A DNA stretch of 64,000 nucleotides from an uncultured Flavobacteriales bacterium. Lineage in GTDB: Bacteria; Bacteroidota; Bacteroidia; Flavobacteriales; Flavobacteriaceae. Within the stretch, counting starts at the first letter, position 1; the number at the start of each line of letters is the position of its first letter. The DNA lies in assembly GCA_913020155.1 (NCBI GenBank), contig CAJWBA010000005.1:1-64000 (forward strand), written 5' to 3'. Position numbers and translations under genes: made by a program. Below the pieces are notes generated by a model. The model was not told the origin of the DNA, ran no database searches, and was given only the letters and a program-made list of their open reading frames with translations. Shown piece by piece: positions 8,055 to 16,875 of this stretch.

Positions 8055-8530
8055 GGCTGAATTTTTGATTCTACAGCAATACCTACATTGAGGATTCCTT
8101 CTAAAAGATGAACCCCCTCTATATCACCATTATTTCGTACTCGTTGAAAAAGATCAACATAATAGGGCCCCTCGTGTTCAGGAATCCATCCCTCTTTCCA
8201 CCATAACTTACTTTCTTTAACATCTAAAAATCCTTTACCAAGCCACTTGCCTTGGGGATCCGCCATTGCATACTCTAGGGTATCTCTAAAGATTGTTTGA
8301 ACAGAATCTCGTATCTCAGCAATCAAAAATAAGTTTGAATAAGGATAATCGTTGTTGTTGCGAATATGAACATAAATGTTTGATGGAGTTTGAGGAATTT
8401 GGGTAATAGAAAACGAAACAGCTTCCGAGGAATACCAACCTTTTGAAAAAGAATAGTATTCTCTAAAAATAACAGTTGAATCACAAGAAGTAATCAGAAT
8501 AAAAACTATGAGAATGCTAAGCTTATGCAT
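8051..8530 (-). CDS. gldH: Gliding motility lipoprotein GldH
   Basis: A 159-residue lipoprotein (ILITSC, Cys16) matching GldH, which is required for gliding in Flavobacterium johnsoniae. Typical features are the FREYYSF segment after the lipid anchor, VHIRNNNDYPYSNLFL, the DTLEYAMADPQGKWLGKG block and the C-terminal GIAVE. The position between ricT and a class A PBP is the usual flavobacterial gene order. It overlaps ricT by eight bases and the PBP gene by four. With sprE elsewhere in the window, it implies that the organism has, or recently had, gliding motility and type IX secretion. Confidence 0.88.
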   Translation of the reverse strand: MHKLSILIVFILITSCDSTVIFREYYSFSKGWYSSEAVSFSITQIPQTPSNIYVHIRNNNDYPYSNLFLIAEIRDSVQTIFRDTLEYAMADPQGKWLGKGFLDVKESKLWWKEGWIPEHEGPYYVDLFQRVRNNGDIEGVHLLEGILNVGIAVESKIQP

Positions 8531-9680
8531 TTTTCTTTCGGTTATTGTTTTTTCTTGATCGCGTCTTGTTTTTATTTATTGTTTGTTTAGGACGATCAAA
8601 ACGATTCAAACTATCCTGACCAACAACATTTTCAAAAACCTTCTCGGGGGCACCTACCTTAATTTCTTGAGAAAAATCTTCTAAGCTTAAAACTGTTTTT
8701 TTGGCGTTATTCAATTCTATTATTTGCTTTACTTGATCTGTTGTCAATAAATGCCAGTTCATCCACTCACCTTTGTAAGCATACCACATGTATCCTTTGA
8801 AAATATCTATTTTTTGACAAACTCCTACTCCTTTGCTAGTCTGAAGTTTCGTTTCGGTTTTTGGAAAAGCCTTTAAAGCATTTCGATAAGAATCTAATTC
8901 ATAGTTCAAGCAACACTTCAATTTTCCGCATTGACCTGAGAGTTTTTGTGGGTTTAGAGACAGTTGTTGGTAGCGTGCAGCAGATGTTGAAACGGATCTG
9001 AAATCTGTCAACCAAGTAGAACAACACAACTCTCTTCCACAAGAGCCAATTCCTCCTAGTCGTGAGGCTTCTTGGCGCAAACCAACTTGTCGCATATCGA
9101 TTCGAATACTAAACGCTTGAGCCATATCCTTGATTAGTTGACGGAAATCAACTCGTTTTTCTGCGGTGTAATAAAAGGTTGCTTTTGATCCATCACCTTG
9201 AAACTCAACGTCAGAAATTTTCATCTCCAAATTTAAAAATATGGCCATTTCACGTGCACGTTTCTGAATAATTTTTTCTCGATCGCGGGCTTGCTGCCAA
9301 ACATCAATGTCTTTTTGACTTGCCTTTCTGTAAATCTTCAAAACCTCCTCGCCGTTCTCTTTAACCTTCTTCTTTCTCATCTGGAAACGAACTAACTCAC
9401 CTGTCAGAGTAACCTGGCCTATGTCATGACCGCTTTGAGTCTCTGTAGCAACTATATCACCAATATTCAGGTTTTGAAGCTCATTTTTACGATAAAATGC
9501 TTTTCTGCTATTTTTAAATCGTACCTCAACAACATCAAACAGCTTCTGTCCATTGGGTAATTGCATATTGGACAACCAATCAAAAACGGTCAGTTTATTG
9601 CAGCTATCTGTCCCACAAGTCCCATTGTTTTTACAGCCCATTGGTAAACCTTCAGATGAAGAACAAGACGCGCAACTCAT
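8523..9680 (-). CDS. ricT: PSP1-domain protein RicT (YaaT family)
   Basis: A PSP1-domain protein of 385 residues from the chosen start. RicT belongs to the Ric complex, which in Bacillus binds iron-sulfur clusters and promotes RNase Y-dependent mRNA maturation. The N-terminus is Cys-rich (SCASCSS, then GCKNNGTCGTDSC), the PSP1 core follows at about 60-240, and the signature GSCGRELCCSTWL and QCGKLKCCLNYE motifs are present. The Lys/Arg-rich tail suits RNA binding. I start at the second ATG (9680) because the family begins with the Cys motif; 9686 is possible. First gene of the operon with gldH and PBP1A. Confidence 0.85.
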   Translation of the reverse strand: MSCASCSSSEGLPMGCKNNGTCGTDSCNKLTVFDWLSNMQLPNGQKLFDVVEVRFKNSRKAFYRKNELQNLNIGDIVATETQSGHDIGQVTLTGELVRFQMRKKKVKENGEEVLKIYRKASQKDIDVWQQARDREKIIQKRAREMAIFLNLEMKISDVEFQGDGSKATFYYTAEKRVDFRQLIKDMAQAFSIRIDMRQVGLRQEASRLGGIGSCGRELCCSTWLTDFRSVSTSAARYQQLSLNPQKLSGQCGKLKCCLNYELDSYRNALKAFPKTETKLQTSKGVGVCQKIDIFKGYMWYAYKGEWMNWHLLTTDQVKQIIELNNAKKTVLSLEDFSQEIKVGAPEKVFENVVGQDSLNRFDRPKQTINKNKTRSRKNNNRKKNA

Positions 9681-9747
9681 AAACAAAATATTAAAATGTG
9701 AAAAGTAAAGATACAGTTAATTCAGACATATAAAAAGCTTCCTTTTT

Positions 9748-10782
9748 TTATTGGCTTTTAAATTTTAAAACCTCTGATCTACCTTTTTTAAAAATTTTAT
9801 TACTGTTTTGAAAGCCCTTCCGGAGTAATTTTTGTTCTTCAAAGGGCAACTGAATAATTGAGGTACAAGTATCAGAACAACAATTTTGTGTTTTTCCTTT
9901 ACAGCTTTTACATTGAATAAAAAGCAAGTGGCATGCTTCATTTGCACAATTTACATGAGTATCACATGGTGCGCCACATTGATGACATTGGGAAATAATA
10001 TCGTCGGTAATACGCTCTCCTCTTCGCTTATCAAAAACAAAGTTTTTCCCTGTAAACTTATTTTCTAGACCCATTTCTTTGACTTGACGGGTATATTCAA
10101 TAATTCCACCTTCTAGTTGATACACGTTTTTAAACCCTTTTTGTTTGAAATAGGCACTTGCCTTCTCACAACGGATTCCGCCAGTACAATATATCAGCAA
10201 CTTTTTATCCTCTTTGAGTTCAGCTAAATCCTCCTCAATGATCGGTAACGAATCCCGAAAAGTATCAACATCAGGGGTTATTGCCCCCTTAAAGTGCCCT
10301 ATTTCACTTTCATAATGATTGCGCATATCTACACAAATAGTGTCATGGTCTTCGAGTAGATCATTGAATCCCTCAGCGTTTAGGTGCTTCCCTTTTTGGG
10401 TAACATCAAAGGTTGAATCATTCAAGCCATCAGCAACAATTTTGTCTCGAACTTTAACTTTCAGTTTTAAAAAGGACTTCAAATCTTGCTCTATTGCTAT
10501 GTTGAGGCGAATGTTTTTTAGAAATCCAATCCCATCTAAATGTGATTTAAATTCTTCAAAACGTGTCGCGGGAACTGAAAGTTGAGCATTGATACCCTCA
10601 TTTGCAACATAGATCCTTCCCAAAACCTCCATGGTGTTCAAAGTCAAAAAAAAATGGTCTCTAAAAAGTTGTGGATTGCCTATTTTAGCATATTGATAAA
10701 AGGAAAGCGTGAGGCGTTCTGTGCCGGCTTCTTCAATAATGATTGCCCGTTCCTTCGCGCTTAATTTATTGTACAGTTGCAT
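9748..10782 (-). CDS. trhO: tRNA uridine(34) hydroxylase TrhO (rhodanese-related)
   Basis: A 344-residue protein of the YceA/UPF0176 family. TrhO uses oxygen to hydroxylate uridine 34 of certain tRNAs, forming 5-hydroxyuridine. Layout: an N-terminal acylphosphatase-like domain with NEGINAQLS (about 61-69), a rhodanese domain with active Cys199 in IYCTGGIRCEKA, and a C-terminal Cys cluster (CHQCGAPCDTHVNC, CKSCKGKTQNCC) that probably binds zinc. Length is normal for the long form. It is monocistronic, with an exact -7 box about 30 bases upstream. Confidence 0.85.
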   Translation of the reverse strand: MQLYNKLSAKERAIIIEEAGTERLTLSFYQYAKIGNPQLFRDHFFLTLNTMEVLGRIYVANEGINAQLSVPATRFEEFKSHLDGIGFLKNIRLNIAIEQDLKSFLKLKVKVRDKIVADGLNDSTFDVTQKGKHLNAEGFNDLLEDHDTICVDMRNHYESEIGHFKGAITPDVDTFRDSLPIIEEDLAELKEDKKLLIYCTGGIRCEKASAYFKQKGFKNVYQLEGGIIEYTRQVKEMGLENKFTGKNFVFDKRRGERITDDIISQCHQCGAPCDTHVNCANEACHLLFIQCKSCKGKTQNCCSDTCTSIIQLPFEEQKLLRKGFQNSNKIFKKGRSEVLKFKSQ

Positions 10783-10812
10783 GCCACACTTATTTTAAGA
10801 TGAATTAAGTTA

Positions 10813-10820
10813 CAAAGATA
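10813..10820 (-). promoter_or_regulatory. -7 box of trhO
   Basis: TATCTTTG on the minus strand matches TAnnTTTG exactly; the ATG at 10782 is 30 bases downstream. Confidence 0.5.
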
Positions 10821-10870
10821 AGAAAAAGTTACCGTTGAAGATTAAAAATCTGATTATTAATTGTTTAACT

Positions 10871-12400
10871 CTAATACGATGCATTCAAAATGGACAAGCA
10901 AATTTTAATTCCTTGTCTTATATTTCCAATTCTAATGTTTTCATTAGGACTATGCTGATTGTTGTCCATGTTTACCATAGGAACAATTACCGTTGGCACT
11001 CTTAATTTATTGATCAGTGGAACAATTGGAACCGTACCTCCCATAAGTCTAATAACAACGGGATCTTTCCCAAAATCTTCTCTAATATGGTTCCGTATTT
11101 TTCTTCCAAAATCAGAATCTGGATTGGTTCTAAAAGAATTCACACTCAAAGTTCCAGTAAATTTCACAATTTTGAGATGGGTTTGTCTTTCTTCATCTGT
11201 TGGATCTCGATCAAGAACATAGAACCCTTGTCCCTCAATATGTGTTTTAATTTTCTGCAATTGACTAACACCCTCTGTTTCTGGAACCAGTCGAACATCA
11301 ATATTTGCAGTTGCATATTCTGGGATTACCGTCTTCAAACCTTTCCCTTTCCAAGAGGTTCCTATTTGTCTTACATTCAAAGAAGGATACTGTAAAGATT
11401 CTTGATAATTAGTCCCCACATTCTCCGAAGAATTAATCCCTAATTCATCATTCAATTCTGATGCATCATAAGGAACTGCTTCCAAAAGACTTGAAACTTC
11501 TGAAGTTATTTCAATACCCTTGTAGTAATCTTTTATCAAAACTCTTCCTTCTGGATCTTTCATGCTGGACAAAAGGTTTGCAAGTCTAAAAACTGGATTG
11601 GGTACATAATTTCCATAATGACCGCTGTGCTGGGGTAGTTTAGATCCAAAAGTAGTTATTGAACAAGAGGCAATTCCTCTACACCCAAAAGTAAGAGTGG
11701 GTTGGTTGGAATTATGAGAAGGTCCGTCCATCACAATAAAATAATCAGAAGCATAACGGTCTTGATATTGATCCAGTGACGATAAAAGTGCCTTAGACCC
11801 GTATTCCTCCTCTGGATCAAAGATGATTTTAAGGTTTATTTTAGGGGATTGGTTTTGATTTTGAAGTTCTTTGAGGGCTGCTAGAAACATTATAATTGGT
11901 GCTTTATCGTCAGCTGCTGCACGTCCAAAAATACGCCATTCATCGTCAATTGTGCCATCCAATTTACTCCAATCAATAACCTGCCAATCTCCATTTTGGC
12001 TCTGCTGTTTTAAAACAGGTTCAAAAGGGTCTTCTTGATTCCAAACATCAGGGTTGACTGGCTGTCCATCTATATGAAAATAAAACAAAACTGTTTTATT
12101 TTCAGGGTCAACTATTTTTTCTGCAATTAAAATAGGAAGGCTGCTTGTATCCAGTAATGAGGTTTTAAAATCTAAGCTCGCGTATTGCTTCGCTACCCAA
12201 TTGATGTTTTCAAGCATCAAATCCTTGTTTTTAGGTAAATTAGGAATACTTACAAGATCCTTATGCATCATTAGAGTATTCTTGATGTTTTTATTGATTT
12301 GGATATCCTCTTCTTTTTTCTGACCATTAATCATAGTTGATAAGAGAACAAAAAAAGCACTTAGAATTGTTTTGGAGAAGCTACACATCGTTATTGTCAT
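10871..12400 (-). CDS. Secreted M20-family metallopeptidase
   Basis: A 509-residue zinc peptidase of the ArgE/DapE/carnosinase (M20) family, exported by a signal peptide (hydrophobic about 11-24, ending MINGQ). The metal-binding set is visible: His109-x-Asp111 (FHIDGQP), Asp164/Asp165 (AAADDK), the catalytic Glu pair near 197-199 (DPEEEYGSK), Asp225 and the dimerisation-domain His in HSGHYGNYVPNP. The DGQPVNPDVW wording is typical of the Bacteroidota M20 dipeptidase group. Likely role: trimming small peptides in the periplasm or outside the cell. ATGs at 12400 and 12388 are both possible starts. It appears monocistronic; I found no clear promoter box. Confidence 0.82.
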   Translation of the reverse strand: MTITMCSFSKTILSAFFVLLSTMINGQKKEEDIQINKNIKNTLMMHKDLVSIPNLPKNKDLMLENINWVAKQYASLDFKTSLLDTSSLPILIAEKIVDPENKTVLFYFHIDGQPVNPDVWNQEDPFEPVLKQQSQNGDWQVIDWSKLDGTIDDEWRIFGRAAADDKAPIIMFLAALKELQNQNQSPKINLKIIFDPEEEYGSKALLSSLDQYQDRYASDYFIVMDGPSHNSNQPTLTFGCRGIASCSITTFGSKLPQHSGHYGNYVPNPVFRLANLLSSMKDPEGRVLIKDYYKGIEITSEVSSLLEAVPYDASELNDELGINSSENVGTNYQESLQYPSLNVRQIGTSWKGKGLKTVIPEYATANIDVRLVPETEGVSQLQKIKTHIEGQGFYVLDRDPTDEERQTHLKIVKFTGTLSVNSFRTNPDSDFGRKIRNHIREDFGKDPVVIRLMGGTVPIVPLINKLRVPTVIVPMVNMDNNQHSPNENIRIGNIRQGIKICLSILNASY

Positions 12401-12469
12401 TTTATTTTAATGATGATCCAGATTAATTGATAAGGCTCAAAGAATTAAGATCTGAAATGTTTTATTGAA

Positions 12470-12847
12470 TCATCTTTCACCGATAAAGATAATTAATTGG
12501 ATTCTTTCATTTGTAATTGATGTAGACTTGTTTTGGATAATTAATTCAATAATGTTTCGTGCTTCTAGATCTAACTTTACCACAACAACATATCAGCCAA
12601 CTTTTCCGTCAAAAGAACTACTCAGTTCATCGACAGCCAAAGCCGATAATTTTTGATGGGTTATTTCTTTATGTAGAACCACTTTTTTAAGTGCAAAATT
12701 CTTAATTAGAACATAGCGTTTCTGAAGAACCTTTTCTCCTTTGAGTCCTTTGGGGGGCTTGGTTAAGATTCTGATTTCTGTAATTTTTAGTGATGTTTTT
12801 AAATTAAAAAGTAATCCTTTCTTAAAAAGTAGCTTTGGAATAAAGCT
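12470..12847 (-). pseudogene. Decayed ORF upstream of recA, one in-frame TGA
   Basis: On the minus strand a protein-like frame of about 125 codons runs from 12847 to the TGA at 12472-12470, interrupted once by TGA at 12595-12593. It includes KPPKGLKGEKVLQKRY, HKEITHQKLSALAVDEL and, after the stop, YVVVVKLDLEARNIIEL. It has no good start codon: the frame opens just after a TAA at 12850-12848. I do not recognise the family. The long open frame with one stop, possibly a former TGG, looks like a recently inactivated gene missing its 5' end. A forward 63-residue ORF over the same bases is a shadow of it. Confidence 0.4.
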
Positions 12848-12961
12848 TTATGAGGGTTTCAACAAATGAAGTAAATTTAAACTATTGTTAATAAACCCTA
12901 GAAAGAAGCGATTGCATCAAAATAAAGATATCTTACCTTAGCAAGAAAGAAAAACACAATT

Positions 12962-13966
12962 ATGGCAGATGAAAAAGAAGCGAAGCTCAAAGCACTTCAG
13001 CTTACTCTAGACAAACTTGATAAGACCTACGGAAAAGGTTCGGTAATGAAATTAGGAGATTCCGCAATTGAAGAAGTAGAAGCTATTTCTTCGGGTTCTC
13101 TTGGTCTTGATATTGCTCTTGGTGTTGGGGGTTATCCAAAAGGGAGGGTTATTGAAATTTACGGTCCTGAATCATCGGGGAAAACAACTTTGACCCTTCA
13201 TGCCATTGCTGAATGTCAAAAACAAGGAGGGATTGCAGCATTCATAGATGCAGAACACGCCTTTGACCGCTTTTATGCCGAAAAATTAGGTATAGATATT
13301 CAAGAACTCATTATTTCTCAACCCGATCATGGAGAACAAGCACTTGAGATTACAGATAACTTAATCCGTTCCGGTGCTGTTGATATTGTAGTAATTGACT
13401 CTGTTGCTGCATTGACTCCAAAAAGTGAAATCGAAGGAGAAATGGGAGATTCCAAAATGGGGCTTCATGCACGCTTAATGTCTCAAGCCCTAAGAAAACT
13501 GACTGGTTCGATTAGTAAAACCAACTGTACCGTGTTTTTTATCAACCAATTGAGAGAGAAAATTGGGGTAATGTTCGGTAATCCAGAAACTACAACAGGA
13601 GGAAATGCCCTTAAGTTTTACTCTTCAGTACGTTTAGATATCCGTCGATCCACTCAAATAAAAGATGCAGAAGCACAAGTCTTAGGGAACAAAACTCGTG
13701 TGAAAGTTGTAAAGAATAAAGTAGCTCCTCCGTTTAGAACTACTGAATTTGACATCATGTATGGAGAAGGAATTTCCAAAATTGGTGAAATCATTGATCT
13801 TGGAGTGAATTATGAAATCATCAAAAAATCAGGATCTTGGTTCAGTTACGGAGAAACCAAATTGGGACAAGGGCGTGATGCGGTAAAAATAATTCTTCTA
13901 GAAAACCCCGATTTGATGGATGAATTGGAAGAAAAAATAATGGGAGCGCTCAAAGCTGTCAATTAA
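12962..13966 (+). CDS. recA: Recombinase RecA
   Basis: A 334-residue RecA, the strand-exchange ATPase of homologous recombination that also triggers LexA-type autocleavage. Walker A is GPESSGKTT (about 68-76), Walker B is [12 protein letters not shown], and the DNA-binding loops include [17 protein letters not shown] and [17 protein letters not shown]. The short C-terminal tail is typical of Bacteroidota. The ATG follows the AT-rich stretch AAAAACACAATT with no Shine-Dalgarno. A weak -7-like TATCTTAC lies about 20 bases upstream. I saw no LexA-type palindrome. It is followed by a hairpin terminator. Confidence 0.97.
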   Translation: MADEKEAKLKALQLTLDKLDKTYGKGSVMKLGDSAIEEVEAISSGSLGLDIALGVGGYPKGRVIEIYGPESSGKTTLTLHAIAECQKQGGIAAFIDAEHAFDRFYAEKLGIDIQELIISQPDHGEQALEITDNLIRSGAVDIVVIDSVAALTPKSEIEGEMGDSKMGLHARLMSQALRKLTGSISKTNCTVFFINQLREKIGVMFGNPETTTGGNALKFYSSVRLDIRRSTQIKDAEAQVLGNKTRVKVVKNKVAPPFRTTEFDIMYGEGISKIGEIIDLGVNYEIIKKSGSWFSYGETKLGQGRDAVKIILLENPDLMDELEEKIMGALKAVN

Positions 13967-13984
13967 ATGATTCAAACCAACCAA

Positions 13985-14012
13985 GACCCGCTGCTAAACT
14001 AGCGGGCTTTTA
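13985..14012 (+). terminator. Intrinsic terminator after recA
   Basis: CCCGCT (13987-13992) pairs with AGCGGG (14001-14006) across an eight-base loop and is followed by CTTTTAGTTTTT. It lies 20 bases past the recA stop. The stop codon of the convergent transporter gene falls at the loop/stem boundary, so the structure may act in both directions. Confidence 0.7.
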
Positions 14013-14868
14013 GTTTTTCAAAATTTCGAGCTCCAAACCCAATTGGAACCAGAGCCATCAAATACATCAAAGGTCCATAAACAGCAGCAACAATTGCCAG
14101 TTCGGGTTTTCCAACAGTAATCACAGCCAAGCTGATGGTAAGAGTTCCGTTTTGAATTCCAGATTCAATAGCAATTGTAATGGCCTCTTTTAAATTTAGC
14201 TTAAATAGTTTGGAGCCAAAAAACCCAATTAACATGGTTATAGCATTTAAAGCACATAATATGCCCACGGTATCTGAAAAGTGCTTTTTAAATAATTCAA
14301 ATTCCTTTACCATAATACTAACAATTACCAAAACCAATAAAATTGAAGAAGCTATCCGCACAGGACCTTCCATTTTCTGAGCAAAATTTGGCGCCTTTTT
14401 TTTGATAAACATCCCAATAGCAAGGGGAACAGCAATGACCACAATCAAAGAAAAAAATATGTCTTTGGTTGGAGGTGCTATTGCACCGATGCTCGTGCTA
14501 AAAAACTCTAACGAAAAATTAATAATCAATGGGATAGTAAAAATCGTTATCAAACTATTAATTGAGGTAAGGGATATGGAAAGAGGTAAATCGCATCTGG
14601 CCAACAACGTAATTATGTTTGAGCTTGTACCCCCGGGGCAAGCAACCAACATCATCAATCCAATAGCAATAAAGGGTTCAGGTTCAAAAATTAGACACAG
14701 AACAAAACCGATAAGCGGCAACAAAATAATTTGATTGAATAATCCGATCAGAACAGGTTTTGGGTTTTCACCTACTCGCCTAAAGTCGTGAAGAGTGAGT
14801 CCAAGACCCATCCCAATCATAATGATCATGATGGAAACTGCTAAAAATAGTGTGGAAGATTCATCCAT
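13999..14868 (-). CDS. Bile acid:sodium symporter (BASS) family transporter
   Basis: A 289-residue inner-membrane protein with about nine or ten hydrophobic helices and the BASS layout. Helix 1 leads into GMGLTLHDFRRV. The crossover helices carry VACPGGTSSNIITLLA (about 95-110, the sodium-site region) and ESGIQNGTLTISLAVI (about 230-245, the second unwound helix). BASS proteins move organic anions with sodium; in bacteria the substrates are often unknown, with keto acids such as pantoate and pyruvate among those reported. Substrate here is unassigned. It lies 15 bases after plsC on the same strand, so the two are probably co-transcribed. Confidence 0.8.
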   Translation of the reverse strand: MDESSTLFLAVSIMIIMIGMGLGLTLHDFRRVGENPKPVLIGLFNQIILLPLIGFVLCLIFEPEPFIAIGLMMLVACPGGTSSNIITLLARCDLPLSISLTSINSLITIFTIPLIINFSLEFFSTSIGAIAPPTKDIFFSLIVVIAVPLAIGMFIKKKAPNFAQKMEGPVRIASSILLVLVIVSIMVKEFELFKKHFSDTVGILCALNAITMLIGFFGSKLFKLNLKEAITIAIESGIQNGTLTISLAVITVGKPELAIVAAVYGPLMYLMALVPIGFGARNFEKLKAR

Positions 14869-14883
14869 AAATATCGTGTGCTT

Positions 14884-15672
14884 TTATTTTTGAATTTTAG
14901 CCATTTCAATAGCTACTGCTTTTTTACTTCGCTGTTTTTTGTCCAAATTTAATCCCGCCAAAATGATGTCACGAGTCTTTTCCTGAAGTTCCTCGAGGTC
15001 ATCCATACTTTTCACAGGACTAATTTCTGGATAAGTTTCAACCCTCAATTCACCAGGAAAACCAAAATCTGGACTCCAGGGAAATTTGCGTTTACAATCC
15101 AAAAAAGTCATAGGAACAATTGGAATTTGATGATTAATTGCCAATTTAAATGCCCCACGCTTAAAGGGGTTTAGTAAAGCTGTATCGTCAACATAATTTA
15201 CTTCCGGAAAAATGCAAACACTTGTCCCGCTTTCGATAATCTTATTTGCACGTTGATAAACACCCCACCTACTCTTAGAACTGCTCCGATCAACCAAGAT
15301 GGCAGCTCGTTTGTAAATACTCCCAAACAAAGGAACTTTGATGTATTCTTTTTTCCCTACAAAAACAAAAGGGTTTTTAGAAACACGAAACATTACAAAA
15401 GGATCCAGATAACTGCTATGATTAGCAACTAACATGAAAGAGGTCCCTTGAGGAAGTGGTTTAGCGAATTTTGTTTTAATGTGAAAACCCATCCCAAATA
15501 ATATAAAAGGCGACCAAATATTCCGAGCGATCCAAAAAAGTGTTGGATATCCTTTTTTATAACTAGCAATAAGTAATAACAATGGAAAAAGGGTAATAAC
15601 GGGTATTGCTGCAAGAATATAAAACCATGCCCTCCATAATAGTAATGTAATCTTTTGAAGTATTTTTAGCAT
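14884..15672 (-). CDS. plsC: 1-acyl-sn-glycerol-3-phosphate acyltransferase (PlsC-like)
   Basis: A 262-residue membrane acyltransferase with an N-terminal hydrophobic anchor (about 8-37). The catalytic H-x4-D motif is NHSSYLD (His85, Asp90), followed by FVGKKEYIKVPLFG and the substrate motif FPEVNYVDD, where the more usual form is FPEGTRS. PlsC makes phosphatidic acid; the altered third motif leaves room for another glycerol- or lipid-acyl acceptor. The ATG lies only four bases after an exact TAnnTTTG box, implying a very short or absent leader. First gene of a likely two-gene unit with the BASS transporter. Confidence 0.82.
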   Translation of the reverse strand: MLKILQKITLLLWRAWFYILAAIPVITLFPLLLLIASYKKGYPTLFWIARNIWSPFILFGMGFHIKTKFAKPLPQGTSFMLVANHSSYLDPFVMFRVSKNPFVFVGKKEYIKVPLFGSIYKRAAILVDRSSSKSRWGVYQRANKIIESGTSVCIFPEVNYVDDTALLNPFKRGAFKLAINHQIPIVPMTFLDCKRKFPWSPDFGFPGELRVETYPEISPVKSMDDLEELQEKTRDIILAGLNLDKKQRSKKAVAIEMAKIQK

Positions 15673-15676
15673 TAAC

Positions 15677-15684
15677 CAAATGTA
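15677..15684 (-). promoter_or_regulatory. -7 box of plsC
   Basis: TACATTTG (minus strand) matches TAnnTTTG and ends four bases before the plsC ATG at 15672, suggesting a near-leaderless transcript. Confidence 0.5.
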
Positions 15685-15882
15685 GGGTTTTACAAACTTT
15701 TATGAAATTTTTAAATAATAAAACCCTTTTAACCCTCTTAAATATCATATTCCAACAAAAAGGGCATCAATTGATTTGAATTTTAGAATAATAGCCGATA
15801 ATTTGAGTTAAATTCTGAATCATGAACTCTAATAAAGCTTTTTTTACTAGCCATACCCATTCTTTTTTTGAGTTGAAAAAAG

Positions 15883-15890
15883 TACCTTTG
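15883..15890 (+). promoter_or_regulatory. -7 box of trpS
   Basis: TACCTTTG matches TAnnTTTG; the trpS ATG at 15907 is 16 bases downstream. No clear -33 element. Confidence 0.5.
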
Positions 15891-15906
15891 TTTAAATAAA
15901 TTTGGT

Positions 15907-16875
15907 ATGGCTAGAATTCTTACAGGCGTGCAAAGTACAGGAACTCCCCACTTGGGTAACCTATTAGGGGCTGTTCTTCCCGCAATTGCAATGGCAAATG
16001 AGCCTGGTAACGAATCTTTTCTTTTTATCGCTGATTTACACTCCCTCACACAAATCAAAGACGGGGCTGTTTTGCGAGAACATACCTTCAACACTGCCGC
16101 CGCTTGGTTAGCTTGCGGTTTGGATATTGATAAAACCATTTTTTACAAACAAAGTGATGTAAGTTTGGTAACCGAACTAAGCTGGTACTTGAATTGCTTT
16201 TTCCCCTATCAGCGTTTGACCTTGGCGCATTCTTTTAAGGATAAAGTTGACTATTTGCCTGATGTTAATGCAGGTCTTTTTGGCTATCCCATGCTTATGG
16301 CTGCTGATATTTTGCTTTATGATGCTGAAATAGTACCTGTTGGTAAAGATCAATTACAACACCTAGAAATGTCGCGTGATGTTGCGGCTCGGTTCAATAA
16401 CCAACTAGGAGAAACTTTTGTTTTACCCAAAGCACAAATTCAAGAAGAATCACAAATTATTCTAGGAACAGATGGTCAAAAAATGAGCAAGTCCAAAAAT
16501 AATACCATCAATATTTTCTTGCCTGAAAAAAAATTGCGCAAGCAAATCATGGGAATTAAAACAGACTCTACAACTCTAGAGGAACCCAAAAACCCAGAAA
16601 CTTGTACTGTTTTTAAACTATATTCTTTGTTGGCAAACGAAGATCAACTTTCAACCCTTCGAAGCCAATACATCGCCGGAGGCATGGGTTATGGGGATGC
16701 AAAACAAGATTTGTTTGAACTGATTCTTGAAACCTTTGGTGAGCCTAGAAAAAAATTCAACTACTTTCAAAACAACCCATCCGAAGTAACAATTGCGCTC
16801 ACTAAAGGAGCTCAAAAAGCCCAAAAAGTTGCATTGGATGTTTTGTTGCGTGTGCGTTCTAAAATAGGATACTAA
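15907..16875 (+). CDS. trpS: Tryptophan--tRNA ligase
   Basis: A 322-residue class I tRNA synthetase that charges tRNA-Trp. The HIGH-type motif is TPHLGN (about 13-18) after the TrpRS signature GVQSTG. KMSKS is present exactly at 192-196 (KMSKSKNN). The AMP-binding PVGKDQLQHLE segment and the C-terminal anticodon-binding helices are intact. Length is normal. It is preceded by an exact -7 box and has no Shine-Dalgarno. Its stop overlaps the stop codon of the decayed convergent dprA by two bases. Confidence 0.95.
   Translation: MARILTGVQSTGTPHLGNLLGAVLPAIAMANEPGNESFLFIADLHSLTQIKDGAVLREHTFNTAAAWLACGLDIDKTIFYKQSDVSLVTELSWYLNCFFPYQRLTLAHSFKDKVDYLPDVNAGLFGYPMLMAADILLYDAEIVPVGKDQLQHLEMSRDVAARFNNQLGETFVLPKAQIQEESQIILGTDGQKMSKSKNNTINIFLPEKKLRKQIMGIKTDSTTLEEPKNPETCTVFKLYSLLANEDQLSTLRSQYIAGGMGYGDAKQDLFELILETFGEPRKKFNYFQNNPSEVTIALTKGAQKAQKVALDVLLRVRSKIGY

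Noticed and set aside
12465-12656. Forward 63-residue ORF upstream of recA
   Set aside because: The minus strand in the same place reads as better protein; the forward frame is low-complexity and shadow-like.
15783-16139. 118-residue minus-strand ORF over the trpS start
   Set aside because: It is antisense to the conserved TrpRS N-terminus and crosses the trpS promoter.
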